A stretch of DNA of 64,000 nt from Lacrimispora xylanisolvens (GTDB lineage: Bacteria > Bacillota > Clostridia > Lachnospirales > Lachnospiraceae): the NCBI GenBank assembly GCA_017084465.1, contig CP070896.1, forward strand, positions 2,531,001-2,595,000. The letters run 5' to 3'. The position numbers and the translations under genes are program-made. Position 1 is the stretch's first letter. Each line of letters starts with the position of its first letter. Shown here one piece after another: positions 36,987-45,837 of the stretch. Below the pieces are notes generated by a model. That model saw only the letters and a program-made list of their open reading frames with translations, had not been told where the DNA came from and did no database searches.

Positions 36987-37676
36987 TTATCTGGAAAACT
37001 CTGCAATACCCTCAATGGCATAAGCACGAATCGGGCAGGAATCAAGACCTTTGATGGGGATTGGTGTGTAGGACATGAAGAAGGTGTCAGTTGTCAGCTC
37101 CTCTAAATTCTTAAGCACTTCTAAGAACACTACATCAACCTCCATTAAAACATCATGGAATGCAGAAACATCGGTGTTGTTGCTTTCAATGGAAACACCG
37201 TCGCCGAATCCTACACATTTTACTTTCTTCTCTTTCAGCCACTCAGCTGTTTCACGGCAGATAAAAAGTCTCTTATCTTCCTCTGTGTTGGAAGCTGGAG
37301 TAAATGGAGGCAGCTTATACTGGGAATCCAGAATTACGATATCACCTTCTTTAATGCGGTCGCCGCAGGCTTTCTCTAAATCTTCTGCCTTAATTTTTCC
37401 GTTTGGCTCCATATGGGTAATGCTTACGTAAATAGCACGTCCCATAAATGTGCTGATAGGAAGACCCTGAACATCAGTCCAGTTATCGTTGTGATGATAC
37501 GGACATTCTACATGGGTTCCTAAATGGCTGGTTAAATCCATAATGGTATGAAAATCCGGAATTGGGCCGCCTGTGTTAAAACGGAATAAATGGCACCGTC
37601 TTGATTCGGTAGCCGGATCCAGCTGCTTTGTTAAATCGATGACTCTTAAACCATTTCCTAATTGTGATACGCTCAT
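36987..37676 (-). CDS. Cyclase-family metal-dependent hydrolase (kynurenine formamidase-like)
   Basis: This 229-aa protein belongs to the cyclase family. The metal-binding motif is SHLGTHVECPYHH (about 50), with a later Glu/His region near the C-terminus. AGGAGG lies before its ATG at 37676. It is the first gene of the minus-strand operon, right behind the operator-containing promoter. Members open rings or cleave amides such as N-formylkynurenine, isatin or lactams. Substrate unknown. Confidence 0.85.
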   Translation of the reverse strand: MSVSQLGNGLRVIDLTKQLDPATESRRCHLFRFNTGGPIPDFHTIMDLTSHLGTHVECPYHHNDNWTDVQGLPISTFMGRAIYVSITHMEPNGKIKAEDLEKACGDRIKEGDIVILDSQYKLPPFTPASNTEEDKRLFICRETAEWLKEKKVKCVGFGDGVSIESNNTDVSAFHDVLMEVDVVFLEVLKNLEELTTDTFFMSYTPIPIKGLDSCPIRAYAIEGIAEFSR

Positions 37677-37723
37677 TTGATTTTCCTCCTGCGAGATAAA
37701 ATATTATTTTTCTTACTGCTACT

Positions 37724-37753
37724 ATTATACCTGTATACCGGTATACCGGTCAA
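37724..37753 (-). promoter_or_regulatory. Promoter of the cyclase operon with operator in the spacer
   Basis: TTGACC (37753-37748) and TATAAT (37729-37724) are 18 bp apart. The spacer contains the GTATACCGGTATAC palindrome, so binding there would block polymerase. Confidence 0.8.
37733..37749. promoter_or_regulatory. GntR operator GTATACCGGTATAC (overlapping palindromes)
   Basis: A perfect 14-bp palindrome GTATACCGGTATAC (37733-37746) overlaps a second, CCGGTATACCGG (37738-37749), between divergent promoters. The likely ligand is the neighbouring GntR protein. Confidence 0.8.
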
Positions 37754-37763
37754 TCATTTTTTG

Positions 37764-37792
37764 TTGACTTGTGAAATTTTCTAGGGTATGAT
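37764..37792 (+). promoter_or_regulatory. Promoter of the GntR gene
   Basis: TTGACT (37764-37769) and TATGAT (37787-37792) are 17 bp apart, 27 bp before the ATG. It starts 15 bp from the operator. Confidence 0.75.
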
Positions 37793-37819
37793 AGGCTAAA
37801 ACCCATGAAAGGAGTTTTC

Positions 37820-38469
37820 ATGTACGATAGCGGTTCCCTGCAATCACAGGCTTATAATACCATCAAAGAACAGATTTTATCCAAATCACTGGACTCCGAT
37901 GTTTTATATTCAGAGACCAGACTTGCAAAAGAACTTGGAATTTCACGGACCCCCCCCTTCGGGAAGCTCTTCAGTGCCTTTCCCAGGATGGCTACATCAC
38001 CATCATTCCCAGCCGGGGATTTAAGATTCGCCGTCTTGATAAAGAAACCATGCGTGAGTCCATTGAAGTCCGCTGTGCCATTGAAGGTTTCTGCGTTCAT
38101 CTCGCTGCTTCATTAAGAGGAGACCTACGGTTTACAACTCTTCTTAAGGATATGGAAGAATCTCTTAAGAGACAAAAGGACGCACTGACTTCAGACAACT
38201 TCCCAGCCTCATTTACGGAGGAGGACCATAAATTTCATATGCTTCTGGTCCATTTCGCCAGGAACAGTGAATTTGACCACTTATTCCAGCGCCTCCTTTA
38301 TATGATCCATCTGACCACAGCCAATGCCCTTACTGTTACTGGACGGACACAGGCCACGTTAGAGGAGCACGAAAATTTTTATCAGCAATTAAAGGACGGA
38401 AATACCGATCAGGCTTATCAGGTTCTGATTGCTCATTTAATGATGCCTCTTGGCATGAATATAATCTGA
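37820..38469 (+). pseudogene. GntR-family regulator (FCD type), frameshifted
   Basis: The start at 37820 has AAAGGAG 5 bp upstream. The N-terminal winged helix breaks in the recognition helix: RTPPFGKLFSA. An eight-C run lies there (37950-37957); with six C it reads RTPLREALQCLSQDGYI, the conserved form. The second frame (to 38469) has the FCD domain with HKFHMLLVHFARNSEF. It is transcribed away from the cyclase operon and should bind the palindrome between them. Confidence 0.85.
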
Positions 38470-38482
38470 TAAAAGCCAGCTG

Positions 38483-38934
38483 CTACAGAGCCACCTTTAC
38501 TACAACTTTTTGACCTGGCAGGGAACTCCTGCCACGCAGCGGGGCTTATGAGCATCCTCAGGTGCAACGATGATTAAGTCTCCCTCTTCCAGAAGTACAC
38601 TGCCGCTCATTCCCGGTTCATCATAAAAGATTAAGTCGTTCTCTTCCCGGCGTTCCTTAACAGTGAGGCCTTCCCGTTTGCACACACCAAACTGCTCCCT
38701 GCCGGAAACTACGTACTGGATATCGAAGAACTTTTCATGAGTTTCAAATGAAGCCTCATCTGGAGAAATTGTGGTGTACTCCTGAACATTTGCCACAACC
38801 TGGTCACCAGCGATCGGATAGCTTCCCGGCTGAAGGGATGTGATGTCCGTTGATCTCAGCCATTCGTAGGCTTTTGTAAATTTTTCTTCCAGATAATTAT
38901 ATTTTTCTGCAACTGTGATATTAGAAAACAGCAT
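38483..38934 (-). CDS. YhcH/YiaL-family protein
   Basis: This protein of about 150 aa has the family segments THEKFFDIQYVVSG and VAPEDAHKPRC. As given, the frame stops at 38500. One A added to a five-A run near 38507 continues as KKVVVKVAL and stops at 38483, the typical C-terminus. It lies next to the YiaK-like reductase, as YiaL does in the E. coli yia operon for diketogulonate use. That pairing supports a role in sugar acid metabolism. Confidence 0.8.
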
Positions 38935-38969
38935 AATCTTCTCCTCTTTCCGCTTAACAGGGCTGTGTT

Positions 38970-40019
38970 TTATTTGCTTGCAATATCTTTTGTTTCTAAG
39001 TTTCCTTCAGAGATGGCAACAATCTGATTCCAGATCAGTTCGTCCACATTGACTCCGTTTTCCATACTTTGCTTTCTTGTTTCTATGGTACGCTCGCCTG
39101 GACAGGTAACTTTGCCGCCCTCTTTTTCCGGATGACTGGCATCTGCAGCTGCTACTCTCTTGTTTAACATTTCCTGAATTTCTTCCTTAGTGCCGAACAG
39201 ATAAGGATCATAGGCAATGAAGATCTGACAGCAGCCGGTACAGCTTCCTCGTCCTTCTTCATCCAGATTCAGACCGCTTTTACCGTTCGCCATAAGAGCA
39301 GCCGCCAGATCCAGAGCGATGGCCATGGAGCTTCCCTTCCAGTAACCGGTAGGAAGAATTCGTTTGCTCTCCTCAATTGCTCCCGGATCATCGGTTAAAT
39401 TGCCTTCTTTATCAAAACCGCCTGGGAAAGGAAGCTTTTTGCCAGCCAGACGGTAAACTCCAAGCTTTCCGTAAGCGTACTGGCTCATTGCCATATCAAG
39501 TACGATGGGTCCGTCTTCTCTTGGAATGGCAATACAGAAAGGATTGTTTCCTACGCCCGGTTCATCGCTTCCCCAAAGGGGCATACAGCTTTCCGTATTA
39601 ATCCAGCTCATTCCCATAAATCCTGCTTCTGCCATTTTCCATGCATAAGTGCCGCCACGCATCCAGTGAGTGGTATTTTTTAATGCAACACAGCCGATTC
39701 CGTGTACTTTGGCTAGCTCCATGGCACGGTCTGCACAGAAAAGAGCATTGGTAATGCCGATTCCCAGATGTCCGTCATAATTTTCTACTGCACCCTTGCC
39801 ACCGATTAATTCCGGCTCACCTTCCGGATCTACCAGGCCGCCTAATACATATTCCACAAAACGTGGAACACGGTTTAAGCCGTGGCTTTCCACACCGTCT
39901 GCACTGGACTGGGCATGAATTTTTGCACAGATTTCCGCCTTTTCTTTGGAAAGCCCTGCCTGCAGAAGCGCTTTCTCTACGGTCTCTTTTACTTTTTCAT
40001 AAGGAACTTTTATACTCAT
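38970..40019 (-). CDS. Ldh-family NAD(P)H oxidoreductase (YiaK-like)
   Basis: This intact 349-aa protein of the malate/L-lactate dehydrogenase (non-Rossmann) family has the catalytic His region VESHGLNRVPRFVEYV (about 40) and NTTHWMRGG (about 115). The second motif is typical of 2,3-diketo-L-gulonate reductase YiaK. It is placed between a YhcH/YiaL-like gene and a HExxH protein gene. Its substrate could be another 2-keto acid, because hydantoinase-type enzymes share the operon. Confidence 0.85.
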   Translation of the reverse strand: MSIKVPYEKVKETVEKALLQAGLSKEKAEICAKIHAQSSADGVESHGLNRVPRFVEYVLGGLVDPEGEPELIGGKGAVENYDGHLGIGITNALFCADRAMELAKVHGIGCVALKNTTHWMRGGTYAWKMAEAGFMGMSWINTESCMPLWGSDEPGVGNNPFCIAIPREDGPIVLDMAMSQYAYGKLGVYRLAGKKLPFPGGFDKEGNLTDDPGAIEESKRILPTGYWKGSSMAIALDLAAALMANGKSGLNLDEEGRGSCTGCCQIFIAYDPYLFGTKEEIQEMLNKRVAAADASHPEKEGGKVTCPGERTIETRKQSMENGVNVDELIWNQIVAISEGNLETKDIASK

Positions 40020-40045
40020 ATCTTCTCCTTTTCTCCTGCCTTTTT

Positions 40046-40858
40046 TTATACCGTCGTTTCTTCACCCACTGACGGTTCCTGTGGGGCCGGTCTGGGTTCT
40101 CTCTTTGCAGCCTGCATCATCTCTTCATACAATCCGCTTGCTTCTTCGGGAGAATAGCCATAAACCAGAAACACATCCATCAGATACGGAGAATAACTGA
40201 TCTTCATAATTTCCTGGGCAAATCCCATTGCTGCAATCTCACTAAAAGCGATTACATTGGAATCGTTATGAATGAATCCCAGAGACCAAAGTCTTATCTT
40301 CTCCGTTTTAGTAAAAATTTCATGCTTATAACGTTCTTCTACAAAATGAAAGAGTTCATGGGCCAATAAAAGTCTGCTTACATCAAGCCCTTCTGTCAAA
40401 ACCTGAGTTACCTCCGGTTTCAAAAACAATCTGGCAGCTTTGTTGACTGCATCCATATAAATACAGATCTTGTCAGGCACCCGGAATTCTGCAAACAGCA
40501 CACGGTCCGTTTTTTCCGGAAACTCCGGATAAGAAACGTTCATTCCCATGGCTTTTGCCAGTTCATTGGGATCCTGAGTTCCATATTCCCTGCATACAAT
40601 ACCGGCATACTCTTTTCCGCATGCAAGACTCTTTTCCATCCATTCCCTGCGCTGGTCATCATTAAATTTCCCATTGAGGGGCTCTCTGGAAAATGCATAG
40701 CCATACCATTCCCATGGTTCTATTTCTGCAAGGTCAGAAAGCATGTCCCCGATTGGGCGGATTGGGAAATGGGGGCGTTCATATCTTTGCTGGCTTGGTC
40801 TGCCTAAAAGCCCCGCCCCTATGGGTTTTAAGGCTTCCCTGAATTCTTCTTTTGTCAT
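40046..40858 (-). CDS. HExxH-motif protein of the hydantoinase operon
   Basis: This 270-aa protein has HELFHFVEERY near residue 170, a zinc metallopeptidase-like HExxH with a following Glu, and no signal peptide or membrane segment. The motif lies in a helix-rich region recalling ImmA/IrrE-like domains, but no HTH partner is fused. It lies five bases from the hydantoinase/oxoprolinase gene, so the two are cotranscribed. I do not know a function; a maturation or ring-opening hydrolase role is possible. Confidence 0.65.
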   Translation of the reverse strand: MTKEEFREALKPIGAGLLGRPSQQRYERPHFPIRPIGDMLSDLAEIEPWEWYGYAFSREPLNGKFNDDQRREWMEKSLACGKEYAGIVCREYGTQDPNELAKAMGMNVSYPEFPEKTDRVLFAEFRVPDKICIYMDAVNKAARLFLKPEVTQVLTEGLDVSRLLLAHELFHFVEERYKHEIFTKTEKIRLWSLGFIHNDSNVIAFSEIAAMGFAQEIMKISYSPYLMDVFLVYGYSPEEASGLYEEMMQAAKREPRPAPQEPSVGEETTV

Positions 40859-40862
40859 ATTT

Positions 40863-43002
40863 TTAACTTTCTCTAACGGATGCGATAATCAGGACTTCCT
40901 CTTCCGGCTCCCGATCACCCAGATCCAGACTCATTAACAGCATAACCTGTTCTAAATCCACAGCGCTGTAATCACTGACTCTTGGTCCTACGCAGACATA
41001 AAAGTCCGGGCGCAGTACGGTATCTGTTTTAAAGACTGCATTTTCATTCCAGATTTTTTCAACGGTTTCCTCATAATTCTTAATATGGCATTTCTCAACC
41101 ACACCATCGGAACACTGTACCTTGATGAATCCCTTCTTATCCACGATTCTAAGGGGTGATTTTCCTTCTCTGCTGCCCTGGTATACAAAGAATTTATCGG
41201 TCTTATCCGCCAGTCTGATATCGGAAACTTTTGGACCGAAATCTTCTTCTGCCAGTTTGCGCGCTTCTGGTTCATCACATTCTTTTAACAGATCGGTTGT
41301 CTTAACCTCTGTGGAACCGGTAGCAATGGCGGTAACCTTACCGGTCTGATTATCAATTTCAATATGAATTTCCACTGTATCCGGGAGAAGCACCGGAACT
41401 AACTGCAAGATCTGCCGCTTCTTTCTTTAAATCCCTGATGTCTTCCTGACTAGGATTTGGAATAACACGTTCTACCACATCACGAACCATGGATAACGCT
41501 ACACCAATGGAGGAAATTACTTCCGCATTCTCCGGAATGCTGTATTGAAGGCCCATCTTCCCTGCGCAGTAAGGTACTAAGGAAGCAGCACCGCCTCCGC
41601 AGCCAACCAGTCTCATGCTGTCATGATCCAGTTTATATTTATCTGCCAGAGCGTTGATACAGGCACTTACCTTTTCGTAATCCTTATCAAGAATCTGAGT
41701 AGCAAGTTCTTCCACTGTAATGCCAAGTTTGTCTGCCACCGGCTTCATCGCCTTGCGGGCAGATGCCGCATTGCCGTGAGCAAAATACTTCTCGTCAATC
41801 AGTCCAAGAACATTGGCTGCATCTGTGTTTGTAAAACAGATTTTCTTTCCATTTTTTAAACGAAGGGTTACATAATCAGCAGGATCTCCCGGCTTTGGAC
41901 TTACCAGTTCAATCTGGGGATCTTCAATTTCTTCTTCCGGTAAAAAGCATGCATATTCGCAGCCTGCAATATGAGCAGAACGTGGACCTACGTCAACCAC
42001 AGCTTTATCGCCGATACGAACCATGGATCCGCCTGCACAGCCTAAAATTCTTACGTCAAGAGAGTTAATAAAGGTATCATGACCGCCGATTTTAGCATAA
42101 TCCACACCTGGACGGCCATTTTTAATAACACCGATATTGGTAGTGGTTCCTCCTACCTCAAAGTAGATGGCATTGGAAGCACGAAGATACATTAAAGATC
42201 CCATAACTGAAGCAGCCGGACCGGAGAGAGCAGTAAGAATAGGACGCTTCCGCATCTCACTGATTTCCATAACACCTCCGTCGCCTCTCATGATCATTAA
42301 CGGAACAGTAATTCCTGCTGCACGAACCGAACTTTCTGTTGCATTCGCGGTGGACATCATCTTTGGAAGTATGGAAGCATTAATTGCAGCCGTACGAGTA
42401 CGACGAGTCAGACCATACAGTTTTGTAATATCAGAAGCCATTGTTACCGGCACATTTTTCTTCTTTGCGCAGTCGTGGATAAGAAGTTCCTCATCCATGC
42501 TGTCTACACCAAATGCCATGGAAGCCACCACAACCTTTGCTCCCTGGTCCAGGAGTTCGCTGATATTCTGATTAATGACATCCTCAGTCAGCATTTTTTT
42601 CTTAATAAACGTATTGTAAACCTTGATCATACGTCCTACTTTTTCATCCAGCACAATATCTTTCAGCGCCAGCTGACGTTTTGCCAGAAATCCTTCCAGA
42701 CCGCCTCCGGCAACGCCTACCACACCCACTGTAGCAACGTCACCTTCAATAAAAGCATTGGTCGCCTGAGTAGTTGAATGGGCTACGAAAACTACATCTT
42801 CCGGTGAAATATTACTTTCCCTCATACAGTTTCTAAAGCTCTGTACAACACCGGCAGCAACGCCATCTTTATCATCATGTGTGGTCTTCACTTCATTTTT
42901 CCCAATAATTTCATGGGTTTCATTGTCCATGGCTACGCATTTGGTATATGTTCCGCCTACGTCAATGCCCATTCGGACTGCTCTGTGTTCACGCTCTGCC
43001 AT
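40863..43002 (-). pseudogene. Hydantoinase/oxoprolinase-family protein, frameshifted
   Basis: The start is ATG 43002 (AAAGGAATGG upstream). The first frame ends near 41359, and the second runs 41408-40863. Removing one G from CCCGG at about 41388 joins them as SSGASPDTVEIHIEI. The product would be about 712 aa. The N-terminus has the actin-like ATP fold (MGIDVGGTYTKCV, then HSTTQATNAF), and GGTTTNIGVI marks the second phosphate loop. The C-terminal 180 aa are a less familiar extension. ATP-dependent ring-opening of hydantoins or 5-oxoproline, or acetone-carboxylase-like chemistry, are the known family reactions. Confidence 0.82.
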
Positions 43003-43090
43003 TGTATTCCATTCCTTTCCAGATAGATAAGTCAAATTTTACTAATAAAATTTTCATGTACTGCTCCTCAATTACAAATTGTTGAAAAGC

Positions 43091-43119
43091 GTCCGGGTGC
43101 GCAGGGGGCGCGCCCGGAC
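43091..43119. repeat. GC-rich hairpin in an intergenic gap
   Basis: GTCCGGGTGCGC and GCGCGCCCGGAC pair over 12 positions with one G-T wobble, around AGGGG. Its high GC stands out from the surrounding sequence. It lies between the transporter and hydantoinase genes within one operon and could be a processing or attenuation element, or a dispersed palindrome. Confidence 0.6.
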
Positions 43120-43171
43120 AGGGGTTATCTTTTGGGGTTTTGAGAGTTTGTCTCCTTGTCCGAGACTGTTA

Positions 43172-44559
43172 TTAAGACAGGAACCATGCAGCGCCAAGTC
43201 CACCTAACATGATGAATGTAGCCACATACTGCAGTATTCCGGCAAAATATGCATTGGGTATGGAAAGCTTTAAGAAGTCTCGTGATTCAACCTTCGAATA
43301 AGCAAGTCCCCATGCAACCCATGACTGAGTGATACAGCTTCCGATATTTACGGTAATAGTCGGAATTGCAAATACCGCATAGAGGAATGGAACTGAGAAA
43401 GATGCAACGTTGGAAAGCACACCAAGTGTTGCTGCGCCGCAGCCTACTAAGGTCATAGGTCCACGGAACAGACCCATGCAAAGAAGTACTGCAAATACAA
43501 TACAAACAACGATTTCGCTTCTTGGCATTACATTTCCAAGAATCACCTTGAAGTAAGGAGAAGCAAGGGCTGCAACTGAGTTAAACATAGGAAGGGTAAG
43601 AAGGAATCCTACCAGCGGAGCGGTATCAACCACACCGTCATAATAAAGCTTGTTTACAAGCTGACAGTTCTCTTTGAAGCTTCCTTTCATTCTTCCGCAC
43701 AGGAAAAGTGCAAGGAAACCAGCAATTACGAAGCCTCCGATTACGGAGAAGTCCAGCCAGATTTTTAATACAACCGGAACAACAGGAAGAAGCAGAGTAT
43801 AAAACGGTGCATTCTTCTGTTCGGAAGCAGCTCCTCTTGTCTGAGCAGCCCATGCATGAACGGTCTTGGCACGCTTTAAATAGAAAGCAGCCAGAAGAGT
43901 GGTAATAACCAGCATGATAATAAGAGCAGCATAACCCCAGTGAGCAGCATACCAGCCCAGTGTGAAATCAGGCATCTCGTCAGGTTTTAAGAAAAACGCA
44001 CGATACTGTGTGAAGTTAACCGGATTGATATAAATACCTGCTGCTACGGATCCCATGAATGTAAACAAAGCAACAGATTTTGGAATTCCCAGAGACATAA
44101 GAATCGGAAGTACGATTACACCGATTGCAATTACCGGGCCTGCACCTGTCATAGCAGTATCAGAGCAGTTACTATATTTAAAAGTGCTACTGTTACAAAT
44201 GGCTTGTCTCCGCCTAACTCAACTGTCTTGCGGATCAAGGTAGATGCAATTCCGGTATCCATAAGTACACGGCCAAACCATGCACCCCAGCATACGTTTA
44301 CCAGAGTTGTTCCCCAGCCTTCTGGTGCTGACTGATAAATCTTATTTAAGGCAGCAATCAGAGTATTGTCTTTTCCAAACTGCAGAATCGGATTGGAAGC
44401 AAGAAATGACTGGCTTACAAACAGTGTTCCTCCAAGTGGAAGAATGGTCCAAAGAAGAGTAATCAGCAAGAAGCCGATCATCAGGTTATGGCCTTTGATA
44501 CAGTAATACGCCAAACCAAAGAATGAAATTAATAAAATAATACCAATAATGTACTCCAC
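43172..44559 (-). pseudogene. Ion-transporter-superfamily permease, frameshifted
   Basis: Two parts (44559-44149 and 44152-43172) make one membrane protein of about 462 aa with some 11-12 hydrophobic segments. A conserved-looking loop TAMTGAGPVIAIGVIVLPI crosses the break: one missing base near 44162 turns ALILL-stop into a frame that reads TAMTGAG. It resembles citrate/gluconate-type ion transporters (CitMHS/GntP/DcuC like), which carry carboxylates. It lies after the GntR gene and before the catabolic genes, so it likely imports their substrate. Confidence 0.78.
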
Positions 44560-44701
44560 AATAATACCTCCTATAACTTTTTATTCCCCATACTGCTGAT
44601 AATAGTTAACCGGTCTGCCAATTAGCAGCCTAATCTCAAAACCTGGATTCCCCGCTCCTTTCCTGTCATATGGTATTTCTATTTCTAACCGGGCCTGCTT
44701 C

Positions 44702-45416
44702 CTATGCCTGTCCGGAAAAGAACTGTGGATAAATATCCCGAAGTGTGCCTGCATTCCATAAAATCGTGTTAAAATGATTGGCACAGATCAGGCTGGCTGC
44801 TTCCGCATCCTTTCTCCTTAAATTATCAAGGAGAAGCCGACCTTCTACTTGAACATGTTCCCAGCTGGTCAGGGAAGACATATCAATGCGGTAGTTGAAT
44901 GTAGTAAATTGAAGATAGTTTAATCGCAGCAGATCTGAGTCAATGGTTCTGAATACCTCCCAGGCATATTCCCGTCCGCAGAAAGCGGAAAGAAGATAAT
45001 GTACCTGCTGCTCTATCACCAGAAATTCCAGGGGATTTTCTTTATTTATCTCCAATTTCTGTCGATTTAAAACCTCTTCCAGCTGTTCAAATTGTTTATC
45101 AGTCAATCCTTTTTTGGCAAATCTCCTCAATCATGGCCTGTTCCAATACAGTATGTGAAAAAACAACCTGTCTGATCCGTTCTAAATCAAGTAATGTTAC
45201 TTCCGTACCTCGCTGCGGATAGACTACAATGTATCCTTCTTCAACCAGCTTTGAAAGTGCATCTCTCACCATGGTCCGGCTGGCATTCATCTGACTTGAT
45301 AATGTATTTTCACTCAGTCGCTCTCCCGGTTTAATAGTCAGATTCAGTATCTGCATTCTCAGTTGATTATAGATGTCATTTCTCTGGTTTCCTTTTTCTG
45401 CTTCCAATTCTGGCAT
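44702..45416 (-). pseudogene. GntR-family regulator (FCD type), frameshifted
   Basis: The start at 45416 has AAGGAG 7 bp upstream. The winged helix (about 15-75, NASRTMVRDALSKLVEEGYI) is intact. The FCD-type C-terminal part lies in a second frame (45130-44702). Removing one T from GATTTGCC near 45120 joins them as IEEIAKKGLTDKQFEQL. It is the first gene of the hydantoinase operon. Direct repeats GCATATCAGT upstream are candidate binding sites. Confidence 0.85.
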
Positions 45417-45478
45417 TTTTATTCTCCTTACTATCAACGGATATGAAATGCATACAAGTATTCCGTTCTGTTAAGATT

Positions 45479-45510
45479 GCATATCAGTATCCCGCCAAAT
45501 GCATATCAGT
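45479..45510. promoter_or_regulatory. Direct repeats GCATATCAGT, 22 bp apart
   Basis: GCATATCAGT occurs at 45479-45488 and 45501-45510, a two-helical-turn spacing, downstream of a promoter and upstream of the GntR gene. A related TGCATACAAG is at about 45449. Probable binding sites for the GntR protein. Confidence 0.6.
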
Positions 45511-45548
45511 TAGCATTTGCTACTTTGTAGTGGTCTTCCTTTTTGTAA

Positions 45549-45577
45549 AATATAACACATCTATTTTTGAAAATCAA
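45549..45577 (-). promoter_or_regulatory. Promoter of the GntR/hydantoinase operon
   Basis: TTGATT (45577-45572) and TATATT (45554-45549) are 17 bp apart on the minus strand, which gives a leader of about 130 bases containing the direct repeats. Confidence 0.6.
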
Positions 45578-45738
45578 CTATATTTTTCATATTTTATACA
45601 GCGTTCGATAGTTTTTCTCCAATTTCGACGTGTTTTTGCACAACAGTTTTATAGAAACCTTTCGTTTTTGCCCTTTTCAAAATTGCATACAAGTTGATTT
45701 TTCCTGGTTTTCGTGCACGACTAGTTAATTTGGAATAA

Positions 45739-45788
45739 AAAAACAGACTTTGACATTGTACTGAAACTGTCAAAGTCTGTTTCTCATA
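45739..45788 (-). terminator. Terminator of the Liv/DhaKL operon
   Basis: AACAGACTTTGACA and TGTCAAAGTCTGTT pair perfectly around about 12 bases, and the minus strand continues with TTTTTTTATT. It lies 50 bp after the last gene. Confidence 0.9.
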
Positions 45789-45837
45789 TCTTATTTCAGG
45801 TTGTTCTTTCCGTCTTTCCCATTAAATGAAATACATG

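Noticed and set aside
41623..42777. Several plus-strand frames opposite the hydantoinase gene
   Set aside because: They are antisense shadows of a conserved minus-strand gene.
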